Assembly (NCBI GenBank): GCA_013695925.1
Contig: JACCZO010000096.1
Location: 1 to 7,971, forward strand
DNA length: 7,971 bases
Reading direction: 5' to 3'
Source of the DNA: Chthoniobacterales bacterium
Lineage (GTDB): Bacteria; Verrucomicrobiota; Verrucomicrobiia; Chthoniobacterales; UBA10450
The notes under the pieces: generated by a model
Told to the model about the DNA's origin: nothing
The model's input: the letters and a program-made list of their open reading frames with translations, nothing else
The model's database searches: none
Made by a program: the position numbers and the translations under genes
In this document: positions 1 through 6,867 of the stretch, one piece after another
Numbering within the stretch: position 1 is the first letter of the stretch
Layout of the letters: each line of letters starts with the position of its first letter

Positions 1-1379
1 AGCTGGTCGGGGTTAGCTCTTATTTGCTCATCGGGCACTGGTTCGAACGGCCAAGCGCGGCGGAAGCGGCGAAGAAGGCTTTCATCACCAATCGGCTCGG
101 CGATTTCGGTTTCATGCTCGGCATCCTCATGGTCTGGGCCGCGACCGGTTCGTTCGTTTTCAGCGAGATCGCCGCCGGCATGTCGAAGTTCACCGGACAC
201 CCGGCTTATCTCGCGACCGCGGCCTTGCTTGTCTTTTGCGGCGCGGTTGGAAAATCGGCGCAGTTCCCGCTCCACGTCTGGCTCCCGGACGCGATGGAAG
301 GTCCGACCCCGGTCTCCGCGCTCATCCATGCCGCGACCATGGTGGCGGCGGGCGTTTACATGCTGGTGCGGGTCGGATTTTTGATCGAGGCGTCGTTAGG
401 CGCGCTTCAGGTCATCGCCTGGATCGGTACTATCACCGCCGTGCTCGCCGCCCTCATGGCGACGCAGCAGAACGACATCAAACGCATCCTCGCCTACTCC
501 ACCCTCTCGCAACTCGGCTACATGGTGATGGCAGTCGGGCTCGCCTCCGGACAGGCGGCGATGTTCCACCTTTTCACCCACGCGGCTTTCAAGGCGCTCC
601 TTTTCCTCGGCTCCGGTTCGATCATTTACATGCTCCATCACGAGCAGAACATCTGGCGCATGGGCGGCCTGGCCAAACGGTTGCCGATCACCTTTCTCAC
701 TTTCGCGGTCGGTACACTCGCGCTCATCGGCTTTCCCGGTTTCAGCGGATTCTTCAGCAAGGACGCCATCCTCGCGCTCGCCTACGAACGCAGCCTGCCG
801 ATTTTTGTCTGCGCCGCATTCACCGCGCTGCTGACCGCCTTTTACATGACGCGCCTTGTAGTGGTGGCGTTCTTCGGAACGCCCCGCAGCGAATCGGCCG
901 CGCGCGGCTCGGAGTCGCCGGCGGTCATGACCATCCCGCTCATCATTCTCGCCGTCCCAGCGGCGCTCGGCGGCTTCGGCTTTTTCGCGAATCGCTTCCT
1001 GGTCTTGCCGCATGACGAGAAGCATTTCCTGGTGGTCCCGGCGATTGCGTTCCTTTGCCTGCTTGCCGGGGCGCTGAGCGCGGCACTGATCTATCGCAAA
1101 CGCGCGACCGATCCGATCGATATCGCGCTGTTTCGGAACCGATTTTATATCGATGAACTTTATACCGGGCTGATCAAGGGAACCCAAGGCGTGCTCGCGT
1201 CGGTTTCCGCGTTCGTCGATCGCTGGATCCTCGACGGCGCGATCGTCCGTGGACTGAGCGGCGGGACCTGGGGCAGCGGATTTCTCCTTCGGCTGCTCCA
1301 AGTCGGCAACCTGCAGGCCTACGGTTTCATCTTCGGGCTTGGCATCATCGGTCTCATTTACTTCACCGTCTTCCACTGA
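1..1379 (+). CDS. nuoL: NADH-quinone oxidoreductase subunit L (NuoL), 5' end cut off by the window
   Basis: This is the distal antiporter-like membrane subunit of respiratory complex I, which helps couple quinone reduction to proton pumping. The frame is open from base 3 and gives 458 residues before TGA at 1377-1379. NuoL is usually 600-660 residues, so roughly 150 N-terminal residues lie outside, including the TM5 glutamate just upstream of the visible SSYLLIGHWF. Visible key residues, numbered from base 3, are Lys84 (GKSAQFPLHVW, TM7), His109 (ALIHAATMV), Lys197 (HAAFKALLF, TM8 region) and Lys253 (GFFSKDAI, TM12). These match the E. coli NuoL channel residues as I recall them. FYIDELY near visible residue 380 precedes the long amphipathic lateral helix and final membrane segment typical of NuoL. 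The stop overlaps the nuoM start by one base (TGATG). No change in composition relative to the neighbours is seen. Confidence 0.97.
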   Translation, partial: LVGVSSYLLIGHWFERPSAAEAAKKAFITNRLGDFGFMLGILMVWAATGSFVFSEIAAGMSKFTGHPAYLATAALLVFCGAVGKSAQFPLHVWLPDAMEGPTPVSALIHAATMVAAGVYMLVRVGFLIEASLGALQVIAWIGTITAVLAALMATQQNDIKRILAYSTLSQLGYMVMAVGLASGQAAMFHLFTHAAFKALLFLGSGSIIYMLHHEQNIWRMGGLAKRLPITFLTFAVGTLALIGFPGFSGFFSKDAILALAYERSLPIFVCAAFTALLTAFYMTRLVVVAFFGTPRSESAARGSESPAVMTIPLIILAVPAALGGFGFFANRFLVLPHDEKHFLVVPAIAFLCLLAGALSAALIYRKRATDPIDIALFRNRFYIDELYTGLIKGTQGVLASVSAFVDRWILDGAIVRGLSGGTWGSGFLLRLLQVGNLQAYGFIFGLGIIGLIYFTVFH

Positions 1380-2857
1380 TGCTGCTCTTCATCGTCATCG
1401 CGCCGTTCCTCACGGCGCTCCTCATCCTGATCGGCACACCGACGCGCCTGACCGCCTTGCTCGGCTCCGCGGTCACGCTCCTTACCAGCTTGATCGCGAC
1501 CGTACTCTACGAGACAGCGCGGGGCGGTTTCCAGTTTGTCACCTCGTTTCCGATCAGTGAAACGTGGCGACTCCAGTTCTTGTTAGGCGCGGACGGGCTC
1601 AGCCTGGTCATGCTGTTGCTGGCCGCGCTTGTCCTGCTCTGCGCGGTTTGGTTCACACCGCCGGTCGAGAGATCCGAACGGCTCTACTATGCCTGCCTCC
1701 TCTTCATCGCGGGCGGTGCAATCGGCGCCTTTGCCTCGCTCGATCTGTTTTTCTTCTACGCCTTTCACGAGCTGGCGTTGATCCCGACCTTTCTCCTCAT
1801 CGGCATCTGGGGCTCCGGCAACCGTTCGGCCGCGGCGTGGAAGATCACGATTTATCTCGGGCTAGGCAGCTTTGTTTTGCTTCTTGGGTTGATCCTGCTC
1901 TACCGCAGTGTCCCGGCGGACTTGCGCAGCTTCGACCTGCGCGTGTTGCAAGAGGTAGCGGCAAACGGCGGCATCCTGCCCCGGGCGCAAAACCAGATCT
2001 TCTTCCTCCTTCTCATCGGCTTCGGTGTTTTAATTTCGCTCTTCCCTTTTCACACTTGGGCGCCGGAAGCGTACGCCTCCGCGCCGGCCCCGGCCGCGAT
2101 GTTGCACGCCGGGGTTTTGAAAAAATTCGGACTCTACGGACTGCTCCGGGTCGCACTGCCGCTGCTCCCCGAAGGCGCGCAACACTGGCAGACGCTGCTC
2201 ATCGTCCTGTTGTTAGGCAACATTATCTACGTCGGCCTCGTCACGATCGCGCAAAAGCGGCTCGATTGGATGCTCGGCTATTCAAGCGTCATGCAGATGG
2301 GCTACATTTTTCTCGGGATCGCGAGCGCTAACGTCATTGGGCTCAACGGCGCTGCCGTGCTCATGTTTGCCCACGGCATCTCGGTTGCCTTGCTCTTTGC
2401 CTTGGCGGGCGAAATCCGGCGCCGCACCGGAACGCTCGTCTTCGCCGATCTCGGCGGGCTCGGCAAGCTGATGCCGTTTGCCGGTTTCGCTTTCGGGATC
2501 GCCACTTTCGCTTCGATCGGGCTCCCGGGCTTCGCCAATTTCGCCGGCGAAGTGATGGTCTTCTTCGGCGCCTTTCGCGTCGGCGCGGAGTGGCAGGGCT
2601 TTCACCTTTTTCAGGTCGCCACCGTCCTTGCACTCTGGGGCGTGGTCATCTCGGCGGTCTACATGTTGCGTGCCTACCGGTCGATCTTCATGGGCGCGCC
2701 TAACGAGCGCTTGGGCACGGTCCCGGATCTCGCGCGCACGCTCCGGTGGCCGATCGTGCTTCTGATCGCCGCGACCATGATCGTCGGCTTTTTCCCAAAC
2801 ACCGTCCTGCGGCTTCTTCAGCCGACATTTTCCGCGCCGGTCGCGGCCAACCGATGA
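1379..2857 (+). CDS. nuoM: NADH-quinone oxidoreductase subunit M (NuoM), with Leu in place of the TM7 lysine
   Basis: This is the middle antiporter-like proton-translocating subunit of complex I. It has 492 residues, normal for the family, and is hydrophobic throughout with about 14 membrane segments. The ATG at 1379 shares its A with the nuoL stop; no Shine-Dalgarno is visible, so translation is probably coupled by re-initiation. Conserved residues: Glu131 (HELALIP, matching the TM5 glutamate), the FHTWAPEAYASAPAP block (from residue 224), Lys248-Lys249 (AGVLKKFGLYGLLR, TM8), His-Gly (AHGISVALLF) and Glu391 (FAGEVMVFFG, TM12, a Glu as usual in NuoM). Odd point: seven residues before the His of FHTW, where NuoL and NuoN here have Lys, this protein has Leu218 (codon TTA, 2030-2032). 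The family assignment is secure; whether this subunit pumps normally is open. Confidence 0.96.
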   Translation: MLLFIVIAPFLTALLILIGTPTRLTALLGSAVTLLTSLIATVLYETARGGFQFVTSFPISETWRLQFLLGADGLSLVMLLLAALVLLCAVWFTPPVERSERLYYACLLFIAGGAIGAFASLDLFFFYAFHELALIPTFLLIGIWGSGNRSAAAWKITIYLGLGSFVLLLGLILLYRSVPADLRSFDLRVLQEVAANGGILPRAQNQIFFLLLIGFGVLISLFPFHTWAPEAYASAPAPAAMLHAGVLKKFGLYGLLRVALPLLPEGAQHWQTLLIVLLLGNIIYVGLVTIAQKRLDWMLGYSSVMQMGYIFLGIASANVIGLNGAAVLMFAHGISVALLFALAGEIRRRTGTLVFADLGGLGKLMPFAGFAFGIATFASIGLPGFANFAGEVMVFFGAFRVGAEWQGFHLFQVATVLALWGVVISAVYMLRAYRSIFMGAPNERLGTVPDLARTLRWPIVLLIAATMIVGFFPNTVLRLLQPTFSAPVAANR

Positions 2858-4275
2858 TCCCCGCGCCTGCTCTCGAAATTGCCCTGCTCCTTTGGGGATT
2901 GTTGCTCCTCCTCCTGGAGTCGTTTGCCGGCACCGGCGATCGCCGCGGCGTGGCCTTTGCCGGCATCGGCGGTCTCGTCGTGGTGCTGGTCGCGAGTTTC
3001 TTTCTCGTTGACCCGCCGGCTGCGGCCACCACCGGCTTCTGGAGTTTTTACTCGGCTGATCCGCTCGCCATTTTTTTCAAACGCTTCGCGCTCGTCACCA
3101 CGATTCTTGTTCTCGTTATGTCGATCGATTACGCGCCGGCCATCCGCATGGGCGTGCCGGGCGCGAATCCGCACGCTGGTCTCGGTGAATTTTTCACGGT
3201 CCCGATTTTCACCTGCGTGGGATTGATGTGGATGGCGTCGGCCATCGACTTCGTCATGATTTTCGTTTCGCTCGAGGTGGTCACGATGTCGTTTTACGTG
3301 CTCGTTAGTTTCACGCGACGCAATCCGGCGACACTCGAAGCAGGGGTGAAATACCTGATCCTGAGCGCGCTCTCGACCGGCTTTCTGGTTTACGGGATCA
3401 CGTGGATTTTCGGGGTCACCGGCGAAACCAACCTGGCGCGCATCGGTTCGGTCCTCGCCCGCCAAGAGATGGATCCCATCCCGCTTCTCTTCGGGATCTC
3501 GCTCGTGCTCGTGGCGCTCGGGTTTAAGATCGCGGCGGTGCCGTTTCAGATCTGGGTGCCGGATGTTTATCAAGGCGCCCCGACGCCGGTGACGGCTTTT
3601 CTTTCCGTCGGCTCAAAGGCCGCGGGCTTCGTCGTCCTGCTGCGTGTCCTCGCCCCGTTTTCGATGCTCCCGCAGGTGGGCAAACTCCTTGTGGTGATGG
3701 CGATCCTGACGCTGATCTACGGGAACTTCGCCGCCCTCCCGCAGGCAAACCTGAAGCGCCTGCTCGCTTACTCGAGCATCGCGCACGCCGGCTACCTTCT
3801 CATCGGCGTTGTCACTTTTTCCGGAGCAGCGGTCGCTTATTACCTCGTCGCCTACCTGCTCATGACGCTGCTCTGTTTTGCGGTTCTGATCGTGGTAGGG
3901 AACAAGAGCGGCGACCAGATCGAGGATTACGCCGGGCTCGCGAAGCGCTCGCCGTTTCTCGCCTTTGCGATGATGATCGGGATGATTTCGCTCGCCGGGG
4001 TGCCGTTCACCGCCGGGTTCCTCGGGAAATTTTTCATCTTCGACGCGGCCATCCGGCAACAGCAGACGCTCCTCGTCGCCATCGGCGTGATCACGGTGGG
4101 CTGCGGGTTTTATTACTACCTGAAAGTGGTGCGGGCGATGTACTGGCTCGAGCCGGCGCCCGATGCCGCACCCATTCAGGTGAGCCCGCTTTCACGCGTC
4201 GCGATGACGGTTCTGATCGCCGCCATTTTCGTGCTCGGCGTTTATCCGATGCCGATCCTGAACGCGCTCAAGTGA
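2854..4275 (+). CDS. nuoN: NADH-quinone oxidoreductase subunit N (NuoN)
   Basis: This is the third antiporter-like membrane subunit of complex I, next to the small subunits near the quinone site. With ATG at 2854 it has 473 residues, close to the family norm. I chose that start because it forms an ATGA overlap with the nuoM stop and gives the expected hydrophobic N-terminus (MIPAPALEIALLLWGLL). The frame is open further back to 2746, but that stretch lies entirely inside nuoM and reads as non-membrane sequence. Channel residues are all present: Glu141 (FVSLEVVTMS, TM5), Lys225 (LGFKIAAVPFQIW, TM7), Lys255 (SVGSKAAGF, TM8) and Lys392 (GFLGKFFIF, TM12). The PDVYQGAPTPVTAFL block from about residue 233 is diagnostic of NuoN. 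It appears to be the last nuo gene of the operon; no clear terminator follows. Confidence 0.96.
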   Translation: MIPAPALEIALLLWGLLLLLLESFAGTGDRRGVAFAGIGGLVVVLVASFFLVDPPAAATTGFWSFYSADPLAIFFKRFALVTTILVLVMSIDYAPAIRMGVPGANPHAGLGEFFTVPIFTCVGLMWMASAIDFVMIFVSLEVVTMSFYVLVSFTRRNPATLEAGVKYLILSALSTGFLVYGITWIFGVTGETNLARIGSVLARQEMDPIPLLFGISLVLVALGFKIAAVPFQIWVPDVYQGAPTPVTAFLSVGSKAAGFVVLLRVLAPFSMLPQVGKLLVVMAILTLIYGNFAALPQANLKRLLAYSSIAHAGYLLIGVVTFSGAAVAYYLVAYLLMTLLCFAVLIVVGNKSGDQIEDYAGLAKRSPFLAFAMMIGMISLAGVPFTAGFLGKFFIFDAAIRQQQTLLVAIGVITVGCGFYYYLKVVRAMYWLEPAPDAAPIQVSPLSRVAMTVLIAAIFVLGVYPMPILNALK

Positions 4276-4349
4276 CGAAGCCTGAAAACGATCACGGCTC
4301 TCGACAAATTCCACATCGTTAGGCAAATTCGGTTGCAGCGACGCGAATC

Positions 4350-5147
4350 ATGTTTGGTCTTCTCCATCATTTATTTCATCCCACTCAATGTTACGCCCTC
4401 TGCGCCGTCGCGCGTTCAGGCGCTCATCTGCTCTCGGCCGGCTTGCGCGCAACTCATCTGGCGGGGCGGCCCTTGCAATACTTCCACGAGCAGCTGGCGC
4501 AGAAATATAGCGTCCGCTACGGATTCGATCCGGCCCATCGCTTCAGCCACTATGTACGCGGCATCATCGGCGCCACCGCCACAGCCAACGCGGTTTTTGG
4601 CTTTCGGATGGAGCCCTGGGATTTGGATCGTCTCATCGCGCAGCTCCGCGATTCGGGCGAATTTGGCCGCCCGGATGCGCCCGAGATCGAAATCCTGCGC
4701 GCGGCCTTTCCGCGGCTGCGTTGCATCCAGCTCACGCGCGAGGATAAACTGCGTCAGGCCATCTCCAAAGCGCGCGCCATGCAAACAGATTTGTGGGTCA
4801 GCGATCGCGAAAACCAGGCGGCGCCCGAACCGGCATTCGACTCGAAGTTAATCGCTCATTGCCTTCTTTCGGCACAACGTTCCGAGGAAATGTGGGAGGA
4901 ATTTTTTCACCGCAACGCCATCGCGCCACTCAAGATTACCTACGAAGATCTCTGCGCCGACTATCCGGCCACCGTCGCGCTGGTGCTGGATTTTCTGCAT
5001 ATTCGGCCGCCCCCTGGCTTCTCGCTCGGACCGCCAAGGACGGTTCGCCAAGCGGATGCAATGACCGAGGAATGGGTGGAGCGGTGGCGGCTCGAGGAGG
5101 AAGTCGTGCATCGCGAAATCGGCGCCGATTCTCGATTCACGATTTAA
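4350..5147 (+). CDS. Stf0-type sulfotransferase, divergent
   Basis: The 265-residue protein resembles the Stf0 (trehalose 2-sulfotransferase) family, which transfers sulfate from PAPS to sugar hydroxyls; the actual acceptor cannot be told. Visible family blocks: a 5'-phosphosulfate loop after a short beta strand (residues 15-28, YALCAVARSGAHLL), a GRPLQYFHE segment (about 39-47), TREDKLRQAISKARAMQTDLW (about 129-149, the 3'-phosphate-binding Arg/Ser region), YEDL (about 194-197) followed by a helix ending VLDFLHI, and RQADAMTEEWVERW near the C-terminus. The last three are close to family consensus. The first two are not: the usual P-R-S-G-S-T is A-R-S-G-A-H, and the acidic residue usual in G-x-P-x-E-[YF]-F is Gln. 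There is no signal peptide, so it should be cytoplasmic. ATG at 4350 gives the loop at the expected distance, but no ribosome binding site supports it. It lies 74 bp after nuoN and could be read from the nuo transcript. Confidence 0.8.
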   Translation: MFGLLHHLFHPTQCYALCAVARSGAHLLSAGLRATHLAGRPLQYFHEQLAQKYSVRYGFDPAHRFSHYVRGIIGATATANAVFGFRMEPWDLDRLIAQLRDSGEFGRPDAPEIEILRAAFPRLRCIQLTREDKLRQAISKARAMQTDLWVSDRENQAAPEPAFDSKLIAHCLLSAQRSEEMWEEFFHRNAIAPLKITYEDLCADYPATVALVLDFLHIRPPPGFSLGPPRTVRQADAMTEEWVERWRLEEEVVHREIGADSRFTI

Positions 5148-5159
5148 CCGTTTACAACC

Positions 5160-5834
5160 CTAGTCGCTGAGTTCGACGTTCCAGTAGGCGAGATCGACGA
5201 AGTGCCGCCAGCTTTCGTGCTGCTGGCTGTTGAAGGTGACGTGGACGAAGGGCCGCCACTTCGGGCGCTTCGGTTTGCGGATGAGCGTCATGTGGGCCTG
5301 GTGCGGCAGCCGGTTGCCCTTCCGCGTATTGCAGGGGATACAGGAGCAGACCACGTTTTCCCAGGTCGTTAGGCCGCCTTTGTCGCGGGGATGGACGTGA
5401 TCGAGGTTCAGCTCGGTGCGTTCGAAAACTTTCCCGCAGTACTGGCAGGTGTTGTTGTCGCGCTCGAAAACATTGTGCCGGGTAAATTTCACTTCCTTCT
5501 TCGGCAGGCGGTCGAAAAGGAGGAGGACGATGACGCGGGGGACCCGGATCTTCCAGGAAATGGTCGTGACCATTTCATGCTCGGCTTCCGGCGCGCGAAC
5601 GGAGAAATCCTGCCAACTGGCAAAATCGTGCGTCGCGAAATTATTCTGCTGATCGGCCGAGACAACCTGGGCGTGCCCCTGGTAAAGGAGGGTAAAGGCA
5701 CGACGCGCCGAGCAGACATTAACCGCCTGCCAGAGGCGGTTGAGGACTAATACCTGGGTTTCAAGTGGCGTTTGCAGAGGTTTCTTCGTGCAGCCTAACA
5801 AACTTTCCCGCACGAATTGGCGCGAAATTATCAT
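5160..5834 (-). CDS. HNH endonuclease family protein
   Basis: The 224-residue protein carries a C-terminal-half HNH nuclease domain, a beta-beta-alpha metal fold that cuts DNA. Two zinc-knuckle pairs frame it: Cys130-x-x-Cys133 (CQYCG) and Cys165-x-x-Cys168 (CIPCNTRKGNR). Between them is LNLDHVHPRDKGG with Asp145-His146 as the general-base pair, then Asn160 (WENVV). The N-terminal part (about residues 24-60, ETQVLVLNRLWQAVNV...) is a conserved extension of a widespread bacterial HNH subgroup usually annotated only as 'HNH endonuclease'; its biological role is unknown to me. ATG at 5834 is the only early Met. Conserved sequence appears to begin near residue 21, and a GTG at 5811-5813 (codon 8) is an alternative start, favoured if the promoter proposed at 5827-5853 is real. 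The gene converges on the sulfotransferase with a 12-bp gap and diverges from the metallopeptidase gene. Confidence 0.88.
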   Translation of the reverse strand: MIISRQFVRESLLGCTKKPLQTPLETQVLVLNRLWQAVNVCSARRAFTLLYQGHAQVVSADQQNNFATHDFASWQDFSVRAPEAEHEMVTTISWKIRVPRVIVLLLFDRLPKKEVKFTRHNVFERDNNTCQYCGKVFERTELNLDHVHPRDKGGLTTWENVVCSCIPCNTRKGNRLPHQAHMTLIRKPKRPKWRPFVHVTFNSQQHESWRHFVDLAYWNVELSD

Positions 5835-5853
5835 TCGGCATTTTTATTGTCAA
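5827..5853 (-). promoter_or_regulatory. Possible sigma-70-like promoter for the HNH gene
   Basis: Reading the - strand, a perfect TTGACA (5853-5848) is followed after 15 bases by GATAAT (5832-5827), five of six matches to TATAAT. The spacer is shorter than the ideal 17. The stretch is AT-rich compared with its surroundings and lies between divergent genes. If used, transcription would start near 5820, downstream of the ATG at 5834, so the protein would start at the GTG at 5811-5813 or later. This is pattern matching only. Confidence 0.3.
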
Positions 5854-5937
5854 CGGAAGGACGGTGGAACAAAGCGGGCGGTGATTGGGAATGGGCAGAC
5901 AAATCTCCCGCGCGGCGGCGTCTTCATAAAGAACAGC

Positions 5938-6867
5938 ATGACCAGATTTTTCCGGGGCCTTCTCCCGGCCGCCCTTCTTTTCATCCTCGCCAACTGCCCG
6001 GACCTTGCGGCCGAGGCAATCACGGGCCGCGAGGCGTTGCAATACTTCCAGGAAGCGGATGCGATCACACGCGCGGACGGCGGAGCGCTCTGGGGAGTGT
6101 CGTTAGGCGGCGGCCTCCTCCTGGTCGATCCCGCGACCCGGATCGCCTACGCCAATCGACCTGATTCGCAGGGCCGCCTCGCGCGGGTCGGTCCGGTCCT
6201 GCGGGGCGAGATTCCCATGGACGTCAACCTGGCCAACACCGCGCTCGATTGGGCGGGCGGGAAGTGGTCGATGTTTCTGCTCCCTTTGCCGACGGAGCGC
6301 GAGAAACGCGCTACTCTCCTATTGCACGAGCTGTGGCACCGGGTGCAGGACCAGATCGGACTGCCCGCCTCCGCGGCCGCGAATCATCATCTCGATAGCC
6401 GCGACGGGCGTTATTGGCTGCAGTTGGAATGGCGGGCGCTGGCGGCGGCACTCGCGGCGGAGGGCGCGGAACGAACCCGAGCGATTACCGACGCCATCCT
6501 CTTCCGCGAGCGCCGGCGGGCGATTTTTCCGGGAGCAGCCGGGGAAGAAAACGTTATGGAAATGCACGAGGGCCTCGCGGAATACACCGGGGTGAAGCTC
6601 TCCGGCGCGCCTGATCTTGCCAGATACGTGATCGATGGCGAACTGAAGGAGGCGGCAAAGAAAGAAACATTTGTCCGTTCTTTCGCCTACGCGAACGGAC
6701 CGGCCTATGGACTTTTGCTCGAGGCGGCCGGGGCTTCCTGGCGGGAGCGCTCACTCCGAAAACGGATCTCGCGGCGACCCTGCTCCAGGTCTCCGAAATT
6801 AAACTCCCGCCGAATGGGACGAGCGCCGCCGAAGAACGCGCGCGCAAGTACGACAGCGCGCGCCTAG
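5938..6867 (+). CDS. Secreted HExxH zinc metallopeptidase (N-terminal frame; reading frame broken near 6745)
   Basis: The protein starts with an export signal: MTRFFR, a hydrophobic core LLPAALLFILA, then LAAEA as a likely signal peptidase I site near residue 27. Cys20 in ILANC is a poor lipobox. HELWH at residues 130-134 (LLLHELWHRVQDQIG) is a zincin active site with Glu131 as catalyst. MHEGLAEYTG at 208-217 resembles the NEGFAEY element of gluzincins, making Glu211 the likely third zinc ligand, though 77 residues after His134. I do not recognise the family. ATG at 5938 is preferred because upstream sequence of this frame overlaps the HNH gene and is not protein-like. From about residue 269 the frame turns into an Arg/Ser-rich tail (RERSLRKRISRRPC...) typical of out-of-frame reading; the natural continuation is in the frame ending at 7262. 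The intact protein would be about 441 residues. Confidence 0.75.
   Translation: MTRFFRGLLPAALLFILANCPDLAAEAITGREALQYFQEADAITRADGGALWGVSLGGGLLLVDPATRIAYANRPDSQGRLARVGPVLRGEIPMDVNLANTALDWAGGKWSMFLLPLPTEREKRATLLLHELWHRVQDQIGLPASAAANHHLDSRDGRYWLQLEWRALAAALAAEGAERTRAITDAILFRERRRAIFPGAAGEENVMEMHEGLAEYTGVKLSGAPDLARYVIDGELKEAAKKETFVRSFAYANGPAYGLLLEAAGASWRERSLRKRISRRPCSRSPKLNSRRMGRAPPKNARASTTARA

Noticed and set aside
396..1376. Long antisense open frame (326 aa) across nuoL
   Set aside because: It lies wholly opposite a secure gene, is rich in Arg/Glu/Asp/Gly with no domain-like pattern, and is what a GC-rich membrane-protein gene gives on its reverse strand.
2746..2853. N-terminal extension of nuoN back to 2746
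   Set aside because: The extension lies inside nuoM and reads as non-membrane sequence. The ATG at 2854 in the ATGA overlap gives the expected N-terminus and length.
2818..3573. Antisense open frame (251 aa) across the start and middle of nuoN
   Set aside because: It has shadow composition (His/Arg/Asp/Glu-rich), overlaps two secure genes and has no motif.
4276..4349. Search for a terminator between nuoN and the sulfotransferase gene
   Set aside because: No convincing GC-rich stem followed by a T run was seen. The gap holds only one TYGTTAGGC copy, so readthrough is possible.
5126..5146. Three tandem 7-mers (CGATTCT, CGATTCA, CGATTTA) at the end of the sulfotransferase gene
   Set aside because: Only three imperfect units within and at the end of a coding region; most likely chance or local slippage.
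5391..5750. + strand open frame (119 aa) opposite the HNH gene
   Set aside because: The - strand frame has clear HNH and zinc-knuckle motifs; the + frame is its complement and shows no family features.
5740..5937. Upstream extension of the metallopeptidase frame to 5740
   Set aside because: It would overlap the HNH gene by about 95 bp and would bury a good signal peptide that begins at 5938.
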